A DNA stretch of 64,000 nt from Telopea speciosissima (taxonomy: Eukaryota > Streptophyta > Magnoliopsida > Proteales > Proteaceae), in contig NC_057919.1 of the NCBI RefSeq assembly GCF_018873765.1, forward strand, positions 25,522,698-25,586,697, written 5' to 3'. Made by a program: the position numbers and the translations under genes. Positions 36,301-47,341 of the stretch are shown one piece after another; position 1 is the first letter of the stretch; every line of letters begins with the position of its first letter. Under the pieces are notes generated by a model. The model was not told where the DNA came from. It saw only the letters and a program-made list of their open reading frames with translations, and did not search any database.

Positions 36301-39300
36301 AAAAATGCTCAAGTGATGGCAACAATGAAACTAAATTTTTTTTGTTTTTGGGTGGAGGGGTAAAGAAACAAATGAACAGGTAGCAGTAATATGTTCTCCT
36401 ACAATGTTATCAGCATTATCAACTGTGTATGGCTAAATCGTAACCGCAAAAATTGTAACTAAGATGGCAATGAAGGCACTTTAAGTACAGGCTCTAGTGA
36501 GAGGCTTCCTTCTTTATGCACATTTACCGATTGATCTTTTACTGATTCCATCATTGAGTGGCTCCAGTAGTCTCTTGGATAGAGACTGCTGACCCCCAAA
36601 CAAAGAAGCATAAGTGGGTTTAAACACATAAAAAACTCCATGACCCCAAACAAAGCCCCTCAAAAGTATACAAAATTGGAAACAGGTACAAAGTTCAGAA
36701 CCCATACAGAAGACTCTAGAAAGGAAGTGAATTTTGGTGGTGGAGTTGAAAAATGAATCCTTGTTCACCTACAACCCTCGAAACGACACCTAAGTGTCAA
36801 AGCAGGATGAGGGGAAGAAGTGTACCAGCATAGTTGCAAGAATGAGGGTAAAAATGAGGCGGCAGATCATTCTGGTTGCAATACTAATGAAAAATTGGAA
36901 GGGGCTATATGGTGGAAATATTTTGCTGGGAATGTGTTATCTTCCTGAGAGGTATGCAGTTCCTCTTGCCTTATTTTCTATTGTTTTCTTCATTGTTGAG
37001 TGGGGGAATTGCAGTAAAGTGTGATGCTTCCTACCTTCACAATTCTTCATCCAAGTATACATCTTGCAGAAAATGTGAGGTCCCTTCCTACACAATTTTT
37101 AATCAACAGATGAAGGTCAGTGTCACACTAGAACGCGCAAACTAGTGGAACCAAAATTTGACCACAACTGGTAAGTTGTCACCTAGCTCTCCACTACAAG
37201 TTCAACTGTACTAATCAATAGATTTGTATGCCTTCTTTATTGATTACTGTGGCATTGGAGTTGGAGTACCCACATGATCCCACTTAATGAACTGAAACTG
37301 CTTTATGAACCATTTAATAACAACTTTTATTTCCAGGTCACATCCCTATTATTTTCGTGAGCGATGATTTCACGGGTAATAGAAAAACTTTCCTATCTGT
37401 AGAACTGGTAAAAAAGCCATTGTTTCCATGAGGATTCACTGAATATAAACTCACTTTGCGTTACTAGTTAGACCTTGCTCAGGTTCTATGGTTTTAGCCC
37501 AAGGAAAGTGTGGCACATGCACTCACAATTTTACCATGCACCCTATGTCTGTTTTTATATTCATTCGATTTTGTGCATTGACACACTGACATACATGGGT
37601 GATAAACTTGACAGAAAAGACTAATCACATTAAACACCCCAACCCGGGGGAGTTAACAAAAGATGGAAGAAAAGAAGCTGAATTTATTTACACAACAAGT
37701 TCAAAGAAAGATAAACTAATAGCTACCTTCCCCAATATACTCAATTACAAAATCCCCTTTGTTAATGGGTTCAGCTGCCTCTACTCCCCATCCGCAAAAC
37801 TGAGTCTGAAAATGCAAATAAAATTTTCAGTCATGTAAGGGCAAAGACAACTCCTTAATCTTGAAAGCATACAAATACCAATGTATGCAATTAAAGGAAG
37901 TGGAACATTAATGCAAATTGAGATGAGGAAAATAAATTGGATTCAGAAGTTATTGTTACCTTTACAACTTTAATCTTTTTATCTTTGCGGAATGGTCTAT
38001 TAGTGCATGCGTCTGAGCAACCACAAGCCTTTGAGCAGCTTATGCATTGGACCCTATGGGATAATACATTGATGTCATATTCCCATAACACTTCATTGAA
38101 AACATCAAAAATCATTATATCCACAGTAGTGGCACTAGATAAGTAGATATTCCATTAACTAAGAGTTGTATAGGACTCTGGTACCTGCACACACAATCCT
38201 CATAGCATTCAGTAATGCAGTTTGTGCATCCAACATCAGCATCCAAATCATCACGTTTCTTCTTAACCAGGTAGTTATCTTTTTCCAGTTAAGAACAATA
38301 CACCATGGTATGGAAATTGTAAACATAGAGCACATCACTCAATCTCATACAAGAAAATTTCTCAAACATAAATATATATCAACTTGTTCACAGCCACACG
38401 TGTTAATCGCCAATGATGTTTATCAATTACAAGACCCTATATCTGTTTCAAAATTCCATGCACAGGATACTACGCCGGATGTGTATGTATGGAGTTGGCT
38501 CCATTTGATTTTCCATCATATCCTTCAACATCGAATCAATCTGAAAGTCCTCTTCAGTGTATGGTAAAGGCAAACGACAGAATATTTCCTAAAATAAATT
38601 GAAGAAAAATATTAGCGCATGGTAGATAACCACAAAAATTGGGGGGGAAAAAAAGAAATAACTGCTTCAATTTGTCATGCAATGGAAAGTATGCAACACT
38701 AATACTCTGTTACTCAGACACTTGCACGTACCACTGAAGTACCCATGTTGACACACCATGACATTGTTATGGCCATAGTTGTCAAGGCATCACTTAGGTG
38801 ACCTATAGGCAGGCGTTTTGGTTGCCTTGGTCGCCTTGCGTCCAGGCCCCCTCCAACGTCCCCCCTTCCAACGCCTCGGTTTGCCTAGACACCATGACAA
38901 CTATGATTATGGCCTTGTCGGTATTGAGGAAATGTGTCCTACAGGCACCCAACAGGTGGACTCTTGGACATGGTTCATGGTTGTGGTGAAAAAGGAGATT
39001 AAACCACTCTTTTCTTATAAATTAACCCCCCATTTTATGACCCATTTTAGCTGAATCCACATACCGGTACAGCTGTACCCATTTTGGATACATGTCCCAA
39101 GTTCTGGGCATCAGATGAATCTGACTCCTTGACACAGTTCCATACCCGACCATGTAAAATAACTAATACTTATAATGATATTAGAGCTTGAATTAATAAA
39201 ACAAGGACAGACATAAGTTTTCTAAAACCCTTCAGAAGGAAAAGAAAAGCTAAGAAGTGTATATATTTAAAAGAGATCCTTAAATTAATTTAAAGTTTAA

Positions 39301-42300
39301 TAAGTAAAAAATAAATAACAGCCATATGCAATTGTTTAAAGCATAACTATATTGTAGAAATTAAATACGCTGAAACAGGATCTTGAAAGCTCTGACCTCT
39401 ACGTCACTTGTCGGAACTGCATGCTGATCATCCAACAAGATACGTCAGCCCTGTCAGCCAGCCTAATCAATGAAAAATAAGAACAAAGAAATATAACCCT
39501 ACAAAAGCAAGATAAAGACCAAGCAAATTACAGGTTATTATCCTTTTCAAAAGCAGTTAGTATTGTCCAACAACTTCTGCTTAGAATGTAATATTTTTCA
39601 GAATATATTGAGAGTTGGATAGTATTATAGATGTATCAAATTAGATGGTACAAAATCTCATCCTTTCTCATGTTCACTAGCTGAAAAAAATCATCTGAAA
39701 CAGTCAAAACAATAGCTGTTGTCAAAACAAATATGCCTATGCAGGTATGAGATGGTGAGCTATGAAATGTTCTTAACATCTGAAACAGGGATGAAGTACT
39801 CACATAAGAAATTAGCAAGCTTGAACCAGTTAACAATAAGTTTTAACCTAACACATTATTTCCTGTATGCACATTATAAGCAATCTGTTACTGCATGCTG
39901 CTCCTTGCAAGACCTATTATCAATTATCATTGCCATTCCAGTTGAACACTTTGTAAGCCACTAAAATGACAGATGGGTGACGGAAAAAGGAAGGGGGTGA
40001 AAGTAGTTGCAAGGATATATGCATGAGTTTTTTTCTTAAACTGAACTCTGTTACTTTTTCTTATCAGGAAAAAAATATTTCAGAAACATACACAACAATC
40101 AGGAAAGAAAGCCTTTGTGAAGAAGGAAAGAAGAGATTGACCTTCTTTTCAAAGCGCCAATCTTTAGAATGTCTCCAACAAATAAACCCCCTTGGTTGGT
40201 TTTGTAAGCAGGTCACTCGCCAAGGTGCACACTTACAGTGTGATGCTATTGTACATCGCATGCAACGCCAATGACCTTTCTGTTTACAAATGAAACAAGC
40301 CTGTCCAACAAGCATGTAGCATGTATAAATTCATGAAGTTGCAGTCCAAGAAATGTGCCACGAGGATTTCACCAAGTAGAATACATAATAAAAAGGGAAT
40401 ATAACATTTTATGTCATCAAAGGAGTAATACATTCCACAATATAGGAATCATAAGTTCATGGCAAACACCAAAACTTGGATAGCTGAATGAATGGATTAG
40501 TTGAAAAAGTTACACAATATGGAACTTAAATACGATTCTTGGTCAAATTTCGCAAAAATGAGAGCAGATTAATAAAAAATCTACAGTACAAGCCCTACCC
40601 AATAAGCCTCCATGTGTGAATGAAGGTTTCAACTTTTTCAATGAAATATTTCAAACCACCTTGCCTTGAAGGTATCTTCAATTTCAATTTTGCATCATAA
40701 GTTCACAGCTAACACCATCCTTGATGACAGTGTATGAATGAATCAGTTGAAACATCTGTACTAAATCGAACTTAAATATCTGGTTCCCAAATAATTACAC
40801 AGACAACAACAACAACAACAAACTCAGCCTTATCCCAACTAAATGGGGTCGGCTACATGGATCCTTGCAAAACTATGAGAAAATTATATGATCAAGAGTA
40901 TAAGCATCATCCAACCAACCCCTTGGTAAGGAATTGAAGTTTTCAATTTTTCTAAATGGAAGATTTCAAACTACTTTGCCCTTGGCTTGAAGATATCTTC
41001 ATTTTTTGCAAAAGATATAAAATGTGTATAAAACACAATCCAAATGAACTACATATAAACTACTTCAAGATATTCAACAACATTAAATAAGAAAGAAAAT
41101 CATCAAGGGATAAAAACTGGTTTTTCCCTAATCGAGAGAGCACAACATCTAAGCAGAATATTCATGTATAGCACAATTATGTTGCCTGTATAGTCTATGT
41201 CACATAATTTCATGGAAAGTAATGAACACTATATGAAGAGTGCATTAGCAACTTGAATCACATAAAAAAAAATTATGGATTTTACATGTTGGGGGCACTT
41301 GAAACTTCTTGAAGTAGAGAACCCTAGGATTTCCTTAGCACATGTCAAGTGATAAGCTTCTTGACAACCACGAACAGAGCACAAAACTTCTTCCTTGGGA
41401 TATATAAGTTTACGGCACACACGGCATTCAACCTGGAAATAGGGTAACGAACAGAATGTAAGGAGCTGTGGGCCCAGTTGGAAAGGATGCTCCTAGTTTG
41501 AACTTTGAAAGCATCAAGAAATTTGGAATACAATCAGTGCAACCACAATAAGAACCAAAAAATTCACAATTAAGAATTAACAAACATGCAGTGGATCATA
41601 AGATGATGAGCTCTGGTATTAAATCATAATAGGGAATCAAATGTTTGGTTGATGTTCACACAGGCAAGAAATGACTCCCCATATCTCAATATCCAAAACA
41701 GAGGTACAGATATGAGCATCCTATAATATACTAATCATTATCCTTTAGCTTCTAGCATTTTCAGCTACTATTTTAAATATCTACAACAATTTACACTCAA
41801 TGGAGCTAATAAAGGTATCAAAGAATAAGAAATGCTGTAAACAACACAGCCTTATCCCAAACTAAATCGGGTCAGCAAAGAATAAGAAATGCTATGCTAT
41901 TATATATTATCCTCTAGCAACATAGGGCATTGTCAAGAGTGGAGAAAATAACCAATGATGCGATAGTGTGCTCAAGATCATGTTATAGAAGATAATCATG
42001 CAGTAACGACGTAGCCAGTGCACAAGGCTCCTGCAGTGTCATAATGTGCGCAGCCTTACCCCTGCTTTCGCAAAGAGGCTGTTCCAGACTTGAACCCGTG
42101 ACCACTTGGTCACAATGGAGAAACCTTTACCATTGCACCAAGGCCCGCCCTCAGAAGATAATCATGCAGTATCCAGTAATAATATCAGTCCCACAATTTG
42201 TCAACAAGTGTATGCTTAGAATGCTTAAGTATTAGGGTATCATAGACCATGGAACCTTTAGACTGATAACTTTATAACCCATATCCCACATTACAGGACT

Positions 42301-43213
42301 CGTACACATTTTCCTTCAATCCATCCAACCCTCCTCGACTAAATTCATACCCATGTTCATTTATAGACACCACCAAATAGATGGAAATCCACAAGTTGCT
42401 CCACTAGTTAATAAGTCTCAAATTCTTAAGGAAAGACACCCAAAACAACCACAAAAAGGTGTTTATCAAGAGATATCCCTTTCTCTCTTTCCCTCAATTA
42501 TTTTCTCACAGTTTACTAAGCCAAACAATGTTAACTCAATCCCCAGTGTTCCCTCAATTATTTTCTCACAGTTTACTAAGCCAAACAATGTTAACTCAAT
42601 CCCCAGTGTCATAATCATCTTTGTTCTGCAGACAAACTTAAACTAAAGGATTCCAAGTTAACCACAAGTTTTGAACAATAATAAACCATTTGATGAAGAA
42701 ACATTGGCTATTAATGCAATTCAAAACAAGTGTGCCAAAACCCACTTGGTAGTAAGGTCCTTAAAAAGAAAACCAGAAAGAACAAGAAACTACCAGCCTT
42801 GGAACGTTGTTGTCAAGGAACGGAAGATAACACTTTCTTTCAGGTACTCCAGATTTCACCTGTTTCTCCACCCAATCCTTCACATGATCCTCCAAAGACT
42901 TACCCGAGTTCGCTCTCTTACTACTCTTCTCCAAGTCCCCTCTAACCACTCTCTTGGAATTCCTCCTCAAAACATTGATACCCATACCGTTTTTCCCTGC
43001 ACAAATCTCCCCTTTATGCAAGTTGGGATACCGTAACCGCCGATCCCAACTGCAAAACCAGCCGTTGCCTCCGTCCAGTTCTAGGGCTCCAGATTGAACT
43101 GGAACCGGGTAAAGAGAACCACTGGAGTCACAAATATCGGCCACTGGTAAGAGATTAGGGCAATGAGATAGTGCTAACGAAGAGGAGCTGAAGAGGTTGC
43201 TGAGATCAGGCAT
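12332..43213 (-). CDS. ASHR3: ASHR3/SDG4-type histone lysine methyltransferase
   Basis: Ten exons join in frame to 515 codons: 43213-42794, 41432-41286, 40300-40142, 38588-38474, 38278-38185, 38053-37960, 37805-37727, 35977-35806, 13632-13552 and 12518-12332. Domain order is an N-terminal region ([11 protein letters not shown] block), a PHD-type zinc finger over exons 2-3 ([25 protein letters not shown]), an AWS domain ([22 protein letters not shown]), SET ([25 protein letters not shown]) and post-[11 protein letters not shown]. This matches Arabidopsis ASHR3 (about 497 aa) in order, length and wording, so the symbol is by homology. The family methylates histone H3, mainly K36, in the nucleus and has been linked to stamen development and to cell division. 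The start at 43213 follows the homologue; an in-frame ATG at 43237 would add eight residues. Catalytic motifs are intact, so the gene appears functional despite its 22-kb intron 8. The exon 5 acceptor (ggaaaaag|at) is weak. Confidence 0.9.
12721..12987. repeat. Tandem duplication, period 135 bp, in ASHR3 intron 9
   Basis: The unit beginning agaaaagtaattctt at 12721 is repeated from 12856 with only a few differences (for example ttcttgtttt against ttcttctttt). The copies include ggaattgcagcacagtaa and cttaggcttgcagactg. It lies wholly within the intron between exons 10 and 9. Confidence 0.85.
14384..17717 (-). mobile_element. Non-autonomous LTR retrotransposon E1
   Basis: Two direct repeats of about 1.1 kb (14384-15534 and about 16604-17717) are near-identical over their length. 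On the minus strand the 5' LTR is followed by a primer-binding site complementary to initiator tRNA-Met (TGGTATCAGAGC, plus coordinates about 16589-16600). A polypurine-type tract (aagttggggagagt) precedes the 3' LTR. LTR ends are TGATGC...ACATTA. The flanks caatc and ccatc agree at four of five positions as a decayed target duplication. The internal region is only about 1.07 kb and encodes one acidic ORF instead of gag-pol. A solo LTR of the same family lies at 27345-31681. Confidence 0.85.
15532..16587 (-). CDS. Acidic ORF carried by element E1, function unknown
   Basis: I do not recognise this protein. A frame begins at an ATG at 16587, right after the primer-binding site ([20 protein letters not shown]), and runs about 350 codons to 15532. 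One in-frame TAG lies shortly before a second ATG at 16410, and the 292 codons from there are uninterrupted. The middle is rich in Glu, Asp and Val, which suggests a charged, possibly helical region. A conserved-looking start is [19 protein letters not shown]. There is no zinc knuckle, protease DSG, or reverse transcriptase motif. It could be a very diverged gag or a captured host sequence. Confidence 0.55.
17975..20275 (-). mobile_element. Truncated Ty1/copia element C
   Basis: A short LTR (17975-18119, TGTAAAATGG... to ...TTTCATCA on the minus strand) is preceded by a polypurine-like tract. Next to it is a 371-codon open frame (18130-19245) with reverse transcriptase ([11 protein letters not shown]) and RNase H (DADWAGS-like, [16 protein letters not shown]) motifs. 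Upstream the frame continues with stops into the integrase C-terminal region ([14 protein letters not shown], near 19988-20194). The element ends abruptly near 20275 in integrase, so gag, protease, most of integrase and the 5' LTR are missing. It abuts element B head to head. Confidence 0.85.
27368..30553 (+). mobile_element. Non-autonomous short-LTR retrotransposon N
   Basis: Direct repeats at 27368 to about 27573 and at 30330-30553 both start TGTTAGAATGATGTACTC and carry a tataaatagagg promoter-like word. The target duplication GTAGG is perfect (27363-27367 and 30554-30558). A primer-binding site TGGTATCAGAGC is at 27574-27585, and a polypurine tract aagggggag precedes the 3' LTR. The 2.7-kb interior has no gag or pol frame, so the element depended on a helper. 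The 5' LTR lacks about 20 terminal bases (cccacgattcaaccaaca) that the 3' LTR has. Confidence 0.87.
27978..28680 (+). repeat. Three diverged internal repeats in element N
   Basis: A word set of about 65 bp (atcgatctc ... agggtttt ... aaaccctga ... aatcgatttta) occurs near 27978-28050, 28290-28353 and 28605-28675. Each copy contains a small inverted pair (agggttt and aaaccct). Spacing is about 310 bp. It could be a structured leader or the remains of an internal duplication. Confidence 0.6.
33753..34040 (-). repeat. Partial second copy of a copia leader and LTR end
   Basis: About 33745-34040 is a direct repeat, with a few indels, of 34980-35275. On the minus strand it holds the LTR end (...TTTCATCA, plus start 33991), a primer-binding-site-like gacatcagagc and a leader of about 240 bp. 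The LTR is cut after about 50 bp by the next element. It has no coding content. Confidence 0.7.
34043..34366 (+). mobile_element. TRIM-like short LTR element
   Basis: The words aaaggggatgtgg...gggttaataggtacttgggca occur twice, about 270 bp apart (near 34049-34085 and 34331-34366). Between them are a primer-binding site tggtatcagacc (34138-34149) and a terminal-repeat start tgttaggatatcc at 34280 after a purine tract (ggaggggagat). This layout, with very short LTRs, a tRNA-Met primer site and no ORF, fits a TRIM. Both LTRs seem truncated. It interrupts the gag of element D. Confidence 0.6.
34367..35372 (-). mobile_element. Ty1/copia element D, 5' end only
   Basis: On the minus strand there is an LTR (35372-35225, same family as B and C), a primer-binding site TGGCATCAGAGC, a leader of about 240 bp and the start of gag ([41 protein letters not shown]). 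It ends at the TRIM junction near 34367. Protease, integrase and reverse transcriptase are absent. Confidence 0.75.
38774..38905. mobile_element. Short hAT-like MITE in ASHR3 intron 3
   Basis: Inverted ends catagttgtca and tgacaactatg are flanked by an 8-bp direct repeat with one mismatch (gttatggc at 38766-38773, attatggc at 38906-38913). The 132-bp interior is rich in aggcg and cctaggc-type words. Size, ends and 8-bp duplication fit hAT-derived MITEs. Confidence 0.72.
40805..40880 (-). mobile_element. 3' end of an RTE-type non-LTR element
   Basis: Read on the minus strand this ends in a (GTT)n tail (plus strand aacaacaacaacaaca). It is preceded by the widespread plant word set ccgaccccatttagttggg-ataaggctgag. 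Such (TTG)n-tailed fragments are usually RTE-clade LINE ends. A shorter diverged match lies near 41845-41878. Family assignment is from memory of the tail motif. Confidence 0.5.
42006..42152 (-). mobile_element. Au SINE with perfect 19-bp target duplication
   Basis: The minus strand reads gggcgggccttggtgcaatgg, then the Pol III B box cgggttcaagtc (plus 42089-42100), ggggtaaggctgcgcac and gagccttgtgcac, the Au SINE order. The 19-bp repeat agaagataatcatgcagta occurs at 41987-42005 and 42153-42171 without mismatch, so the insertion is probably young. It lies in intron 1 of ASHR3. Confidence 0.92.
42489..42608. repeat. Perfect 60-bp tandem duplication in ASHR3 intron 1
   Basis: The unit starting ttccctcaattattttctc occurs at 42489-42548 and 42549-42608 with no difference. 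Perfect identity in intronic DNA implies a recent event or an assembly duplication. Confidence 0.93.
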
Positions 43214-43290
43214 TGTTGAAGAGCTCTGAAGAATCATTGGTTAGGGAGAGGGGATCATCATCTTTGGGTCATGGGTTTGAGTTTAAGAGT

Positions 43291-43340
43291 TTAATCGCTC
43301 TCTCTCTCTCTCTCTCTCTCTCGCTCGCTCGCTCGCTCAG
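43291..43340 (-). repeat. (GA)n/(GAGC)n tract in the ASHR3 leader or promoter
   Basis: On the minus strand a GAGC array of about four units is followed by about 14 GA dinucleotides, starting about 78 nt upstream of the ASHR3 ATG. GA-rich leaders are common in plant genes and can bind GAGA-binding (BBR/BPC) proteins. Regulation here is only inferred. Confidence 0.7.
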
Positions 43341-44108
43341 GTGATGATTCTGAGATTTTTGGTTTTGCCGTTTTGGTTGGATGAGAGAAATCTGAAATTG
43401 AGGTTTTGGGCGGGAAAAAAGATTGCAGAGATCTGGCCCGTGAAATTACTGAAAGGTACTGTGGTTCAGAGGAAAATTACGAAAAAAATACCGATCCAAC
43501 CGCTCTTAACTGAAGCATCTGTGTTGGGAATTTAGATGTCGAAGCTATCCAGATTCCTGAGAAAGAGAATCTCTACCAATGGAATAGAATATCATGATAG
43601 GGCAGCTACTTTACAACAAATCTCAGCAAAGGGTAGATAAGGGACCTCCTTAAAACTGGTCAGAGAGGAACATCGACTTTTTGGAATAAAGGGCAACCCA
43701 AAAACCCTAGGGCTACTGTATCTATAAGGTTGTTTTGCTTCCAAAAGAAGGGAGTAGACTCCCCTTAGCATTGTTGTTTTACATCTAATTTTGAATCAGA
43801 TACAGCTAGATATCACATGGACTAATTTATGTAGTGTTTAATGGTAAATAGTGGAACGTTATATTTCACTAGGCATAACGATGCCTACAAGGACTCTGCA
43901 AATAAACCTTAGTCCTTTACTTTAGCTTGATCCATGGGAACTTCCTATCAAACCAATATCGAACAACAAAATCCAACATGCAAACTATTGCAAAAAACAA
44001 CATTAACACTCGCATATCTAACTAAAGAAAAATTACAGGAAATAGATAATTAGTTCATGATCGACAAGCTTAGTTGTGTTGGAGGAAAAAGAAGAGGGAC
44101 CATTTTAA
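43341..44108. other. Upstream flank of ASHR3
   Basis: No gene is recognisable. A short ORF at 43341-43535 (+) looks like chance. Confidence 0.45.
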
Positions 44109-44407
44109 GGCTCTGTTTGGTTGCAAGGGAAATTAAAGGAAAGTAAAATTTTTCAAACCTAAAAAATAAAATTATTGTATTAATTACTTAATATGATTTG
44201 TATAAACTACTTAAATTTTTTACCATGTTTAGTAATAATACTTTTTAGAGATATAATTTTTATTTTTATTTTTAAATCTATGAGATTTAGATGCACAGTT
44301 AAGTGAAATTGAATAAACGAATATGACATGATTTGAAGTTATTGATATAAAATCATGTGGGATAGTGATTATAGAAGTTTCTTTTTCCTTTGCAACCAAA
44401 CGAAGCT
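44109..44407. mobile_element. MITE-like element, ends ggctctgtttggttgcaa
   Basis: The left end ggctctgtttggttgcaaggg and the right end cctttgcaaccaaacgaagct are inverted repeats of 21 bp with few mismatches. The interior is AT-rich and non-coding (299 bp in all). Superfamily is uncertain because no clear target duplication was found. Confidence 0.6.
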
Positions 44408-46090
44408 AGAGAAAAAAAAAACTATGCTAATGATGGCTCGATGTCCCAATCATAACCATTGATCACATGTACTGTGAACCAGATGGCTTAAATGGGGTTA
44501 CCAAGGGTGCAAAAGTATAGGACATTGGAAAGGGATGTCATACAAAGAATATCATGAATCCTAAACCTAAAACCTTAAACCCAATGGTTGTTTGAATAGT
44601 AGAAAGAAAAAGTGGAGAGAGAGACCATTGCAATCTTTTTTTTGACCTTTTTTAATAAAAAAACAGTGCAATCATAAATTAAACTCGATATTGTAGATGA
44701 AATCCACAATGAAGATCAAGAAATTAAACTTGAAACCATCAAAACCTCTATGAAGTTGTTGTCAAAGATCGAACAATTGGCTTAGCCTTGCACTGGCATA
44801 ATATACATTTGTGATATAGTTTCCACACAAAAGAGAGTGAGAGACAAGAACAAATTCTTTTTCAGAGTAAACTTTCCTACCTTGCATAGACTTTGGGTGA
44901 TTCGATCGATCACTTCCAGGATTTAACCATCATAGCTTATCTTATGCGTACATTTAGAACATTAGCAATTGAGAAACTCAAAATCTAACGTAAAGCGAGT
45001 TGAACTACTAAAATATACATAAAATAGAGCCTCAAGACTTAATGATTGCAATGGAATTTCTTTGAGCGTTGTATTTATTTTGAAGGATCGAGTTTTCCTC
45101 CATCCACGATGAATATTGGGATTTCATTCACCGCGGGTATGGGATGGGCAAGAAATGGCATTGCAAGGGTGTTTTGGAAAAATACTAAAATCCTCTAGGG
45201 GTTTGTGAACCTTAGGATGGTGGGTGAACCATCCTATACGTGGAGGAAAATTTTCTCCTATTTTGAAGGACTAAACTTGATGACAGTGAAGCCTTTAAAG
45301 CTACAGCCAAACATTCCTTACAAGAATACATTTTTTTCTTCTTGTTATCATTCCAAATAGTGAAAAAAATAAAGCTCAATGGTTAAGGAAGTAAAGAAGG
45401 TAAGAATTCCAAATTTCCCACTACAAAGTTCAATGGTTATGAGAAATCGAGTTTTGATCCTATGGAGTGTGTAATGCGAAGATAATTCCACATGAGACGA
45501 TCAATGGAAAGGAAAAAGAATCAAAAAGGTGTTCCCTAAACTCTGATGCTCGGTTCCTATCAACCAATATACTTATATATGTCTTTCACTTTCATATGAG
45601 GCTATGTTTGTTCCTATATAAAAAAAAGCTAAAAAAGAGGAATTTTCTTGTAATATAATATTTTCATTGTTTATTTTGACGTAAAATAAAAAAAAAATGA
45701 TATTTAAAAATAAGATAAAAATTATATATAATAATTTGATTTAAAATAACATTTAAGTAAAATATTATGATGAAACAAATAAAATCCATGCAAGATTTCT
45801 CCCCTGCATCATATTCTGTGGAGGTTCCAATCATGTGATACCAAGTTAAACAATTGTCCAAGTAGGAAAATTTACACCCAACCTTCCAAAAATGTGAATA
45901 AAACAATGTACGAAAAAAATTTGAACAACCTAGATGCTATATATGCTCCTTGCTTGACTTCAGCTTTATGTTTGACCTCACACTTATGTATGTCTAACTC
46001 CAAGGGTAAAATGATTTCCTATGGCCATGGGAGCTGTTTCATTTTCTTTTTGATATTGAATCTTCTTTTAATCTATTTTGTGCCCGGGGC

Positions 46091-46092
<2 letters not shown>
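44408..46092. other. AT-rich intergenic DNA
   Basis: No gene, RNA or repeat family is recognisable. The stretch near 45655-45780 is a very AT-rich segment just before the poly-G tract. Confidence 0.45.
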
Positions 46093-46178
<86 letters not shown>

Positions 46179-46203
46179 CGGGCGGGGGGGGGGGGGCGCG
46201 CGC

Positions 46204-46285
<82 letters not shown>
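46093..46285. repeat. Near-pure poly-G tract of 193 bp
   Basis: There is an 86-base G run (46093-46178), a short GC-rich break (cgggcg... cgcgcgcccg) and an 80-base G run (46206-46285), preceded by gcccggggcccg. The flanks are ordinary AT-rich plant DNA. The long glycine and proline frames through it are artefacts of composition. It may be a sequencing or gap-filling artefact, or a real but extreme G-quadruplex-forming repeat. Confidence 0.9.
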
Positions 46286-46287
<2 letters not shown>

Positions 46288-46595
46288 TCCGTAAGTATTA
46301 TTACACAACCTAATTTGGCAAAATATGCCAGGACACACTAGGTGACCTCAGCATGTATTACTGCTAATTTTAGCTATTATGATTTAATATTAATCTTTAT
46401 TTCATAAAAAAAAAATATAGATTATTGAATCAATCATAGTCAAACATATTTCAATTTGAAAATTATTTTGGTTCAAACCAGACAATTTCTTCCAGTTGCT
46501 GATTGAAAATAATAGTTTAATGTTTGGTTTTTAAAACCTTGGTATAAACAACAAATGGAAATTCTAACATGACTGTTCACTATCAAAGGAGTGCT

Positions 46596-46715
46596 TCAAG
46601 GGACCAATATACACAATTTTCAGCCTTAAGTCCATATTTATTTGCATTAATCATGAACGAACTGACAAGAGATATTCAAGATCAGATCCCTTGGCGTTTC
46701 TTAGTATTTTACATT
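46596..46715 (+). pseudogene. RTE-clade LINE reverse transcriptase fragment
   Basis: A short frame reads ALSPYLFALIMNELTRDIQD followed by QIPWRF. This corresponds to the reverse transcriptase stretch just before the catalytic FADD box in plant RTE-like LINEs (LSPYLFAL.MDELT..IQ..IPW). The catalytic box and the rest are missing. Confidence 0.6.
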
Positions 46716-46844
46716 GATATATGTCTAGTTTGCTTGTTTGTTCCTATCTTTCTTTTGTTGTTTCTCAAAATATATTTTCTATTATGCGTTTTTCTTCTTG
46801 TTGAGTCTCTTATCCAAACTTATATGATAAATGATTTTTTTTTT

Positions 46845-47198
46845 GGGCAAATTACATGTCACCCCTGGTTTTCAAACGAAACTTAGATCACCCCCTCTAC
46901 AATAATGGTGTTAGTTTGCTATTAGTTATTAGTGTGAAAGGACTTTCTTACCCTTGTACTAAAATATTGGAATTAAATTTACAATACTACTGTTCCTTCA
47001 TCTTCAACATTGGTCAAGGGTAGTTTAGGAATTTAAATTTATTTAACTGGCTGACATCATCACTTAACAACATAATACTAACGGTAGAGACTAATTTGTC
47101 ATATCGGGGTCTAAACCAGGGGGTGATTTGAGTTTTTTCAGAAACCAAGGGTGATCTGAGTATCGTTTGAAAATCAGGGGATGACGTGTAATTTACCC
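46845..47198. mobile_element. Mutator-like MITE with ends gggYaaattacaYgtcaYcc
   Basis: Terminal inverted repeats of about 55 bp begin gggcaaattacatgtcaccc on the left and read gggtaaattacacgtcatcc on the right complement. The element (354 bp) is flanked by runs of ten T on both sides, so the 9-10-bp duplication is compatible but not diagnostic. There is no transposase. Confidence 0.72.
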
Positions 47199-47341
47199 TT
47201 TTTTTTTTATTGATGAGTTTGCGCTTAGAAATGTGGTCACTCTCTCTCATCTTATTCATTTAGAGGTTGTGACTTTGAAATGGCACATTCATGAACCATG
47301 TTATATATCCTAGTGATACTATTTTTATTTTTATTTTTTTT

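Noticed and set aside
38166..38567. 133-codon plus-strand ORF
   Set aside because: It lies antisense over ASHR3 exons 4-5 and their intron and shows no domain.
45894..46341. Long glycine-rich and proline-rich frames through the poly-G tract on both strands
   Set aside because: They exist only because GGG and CCC codons lack stops; there is no coding signal outside the homopolymer.
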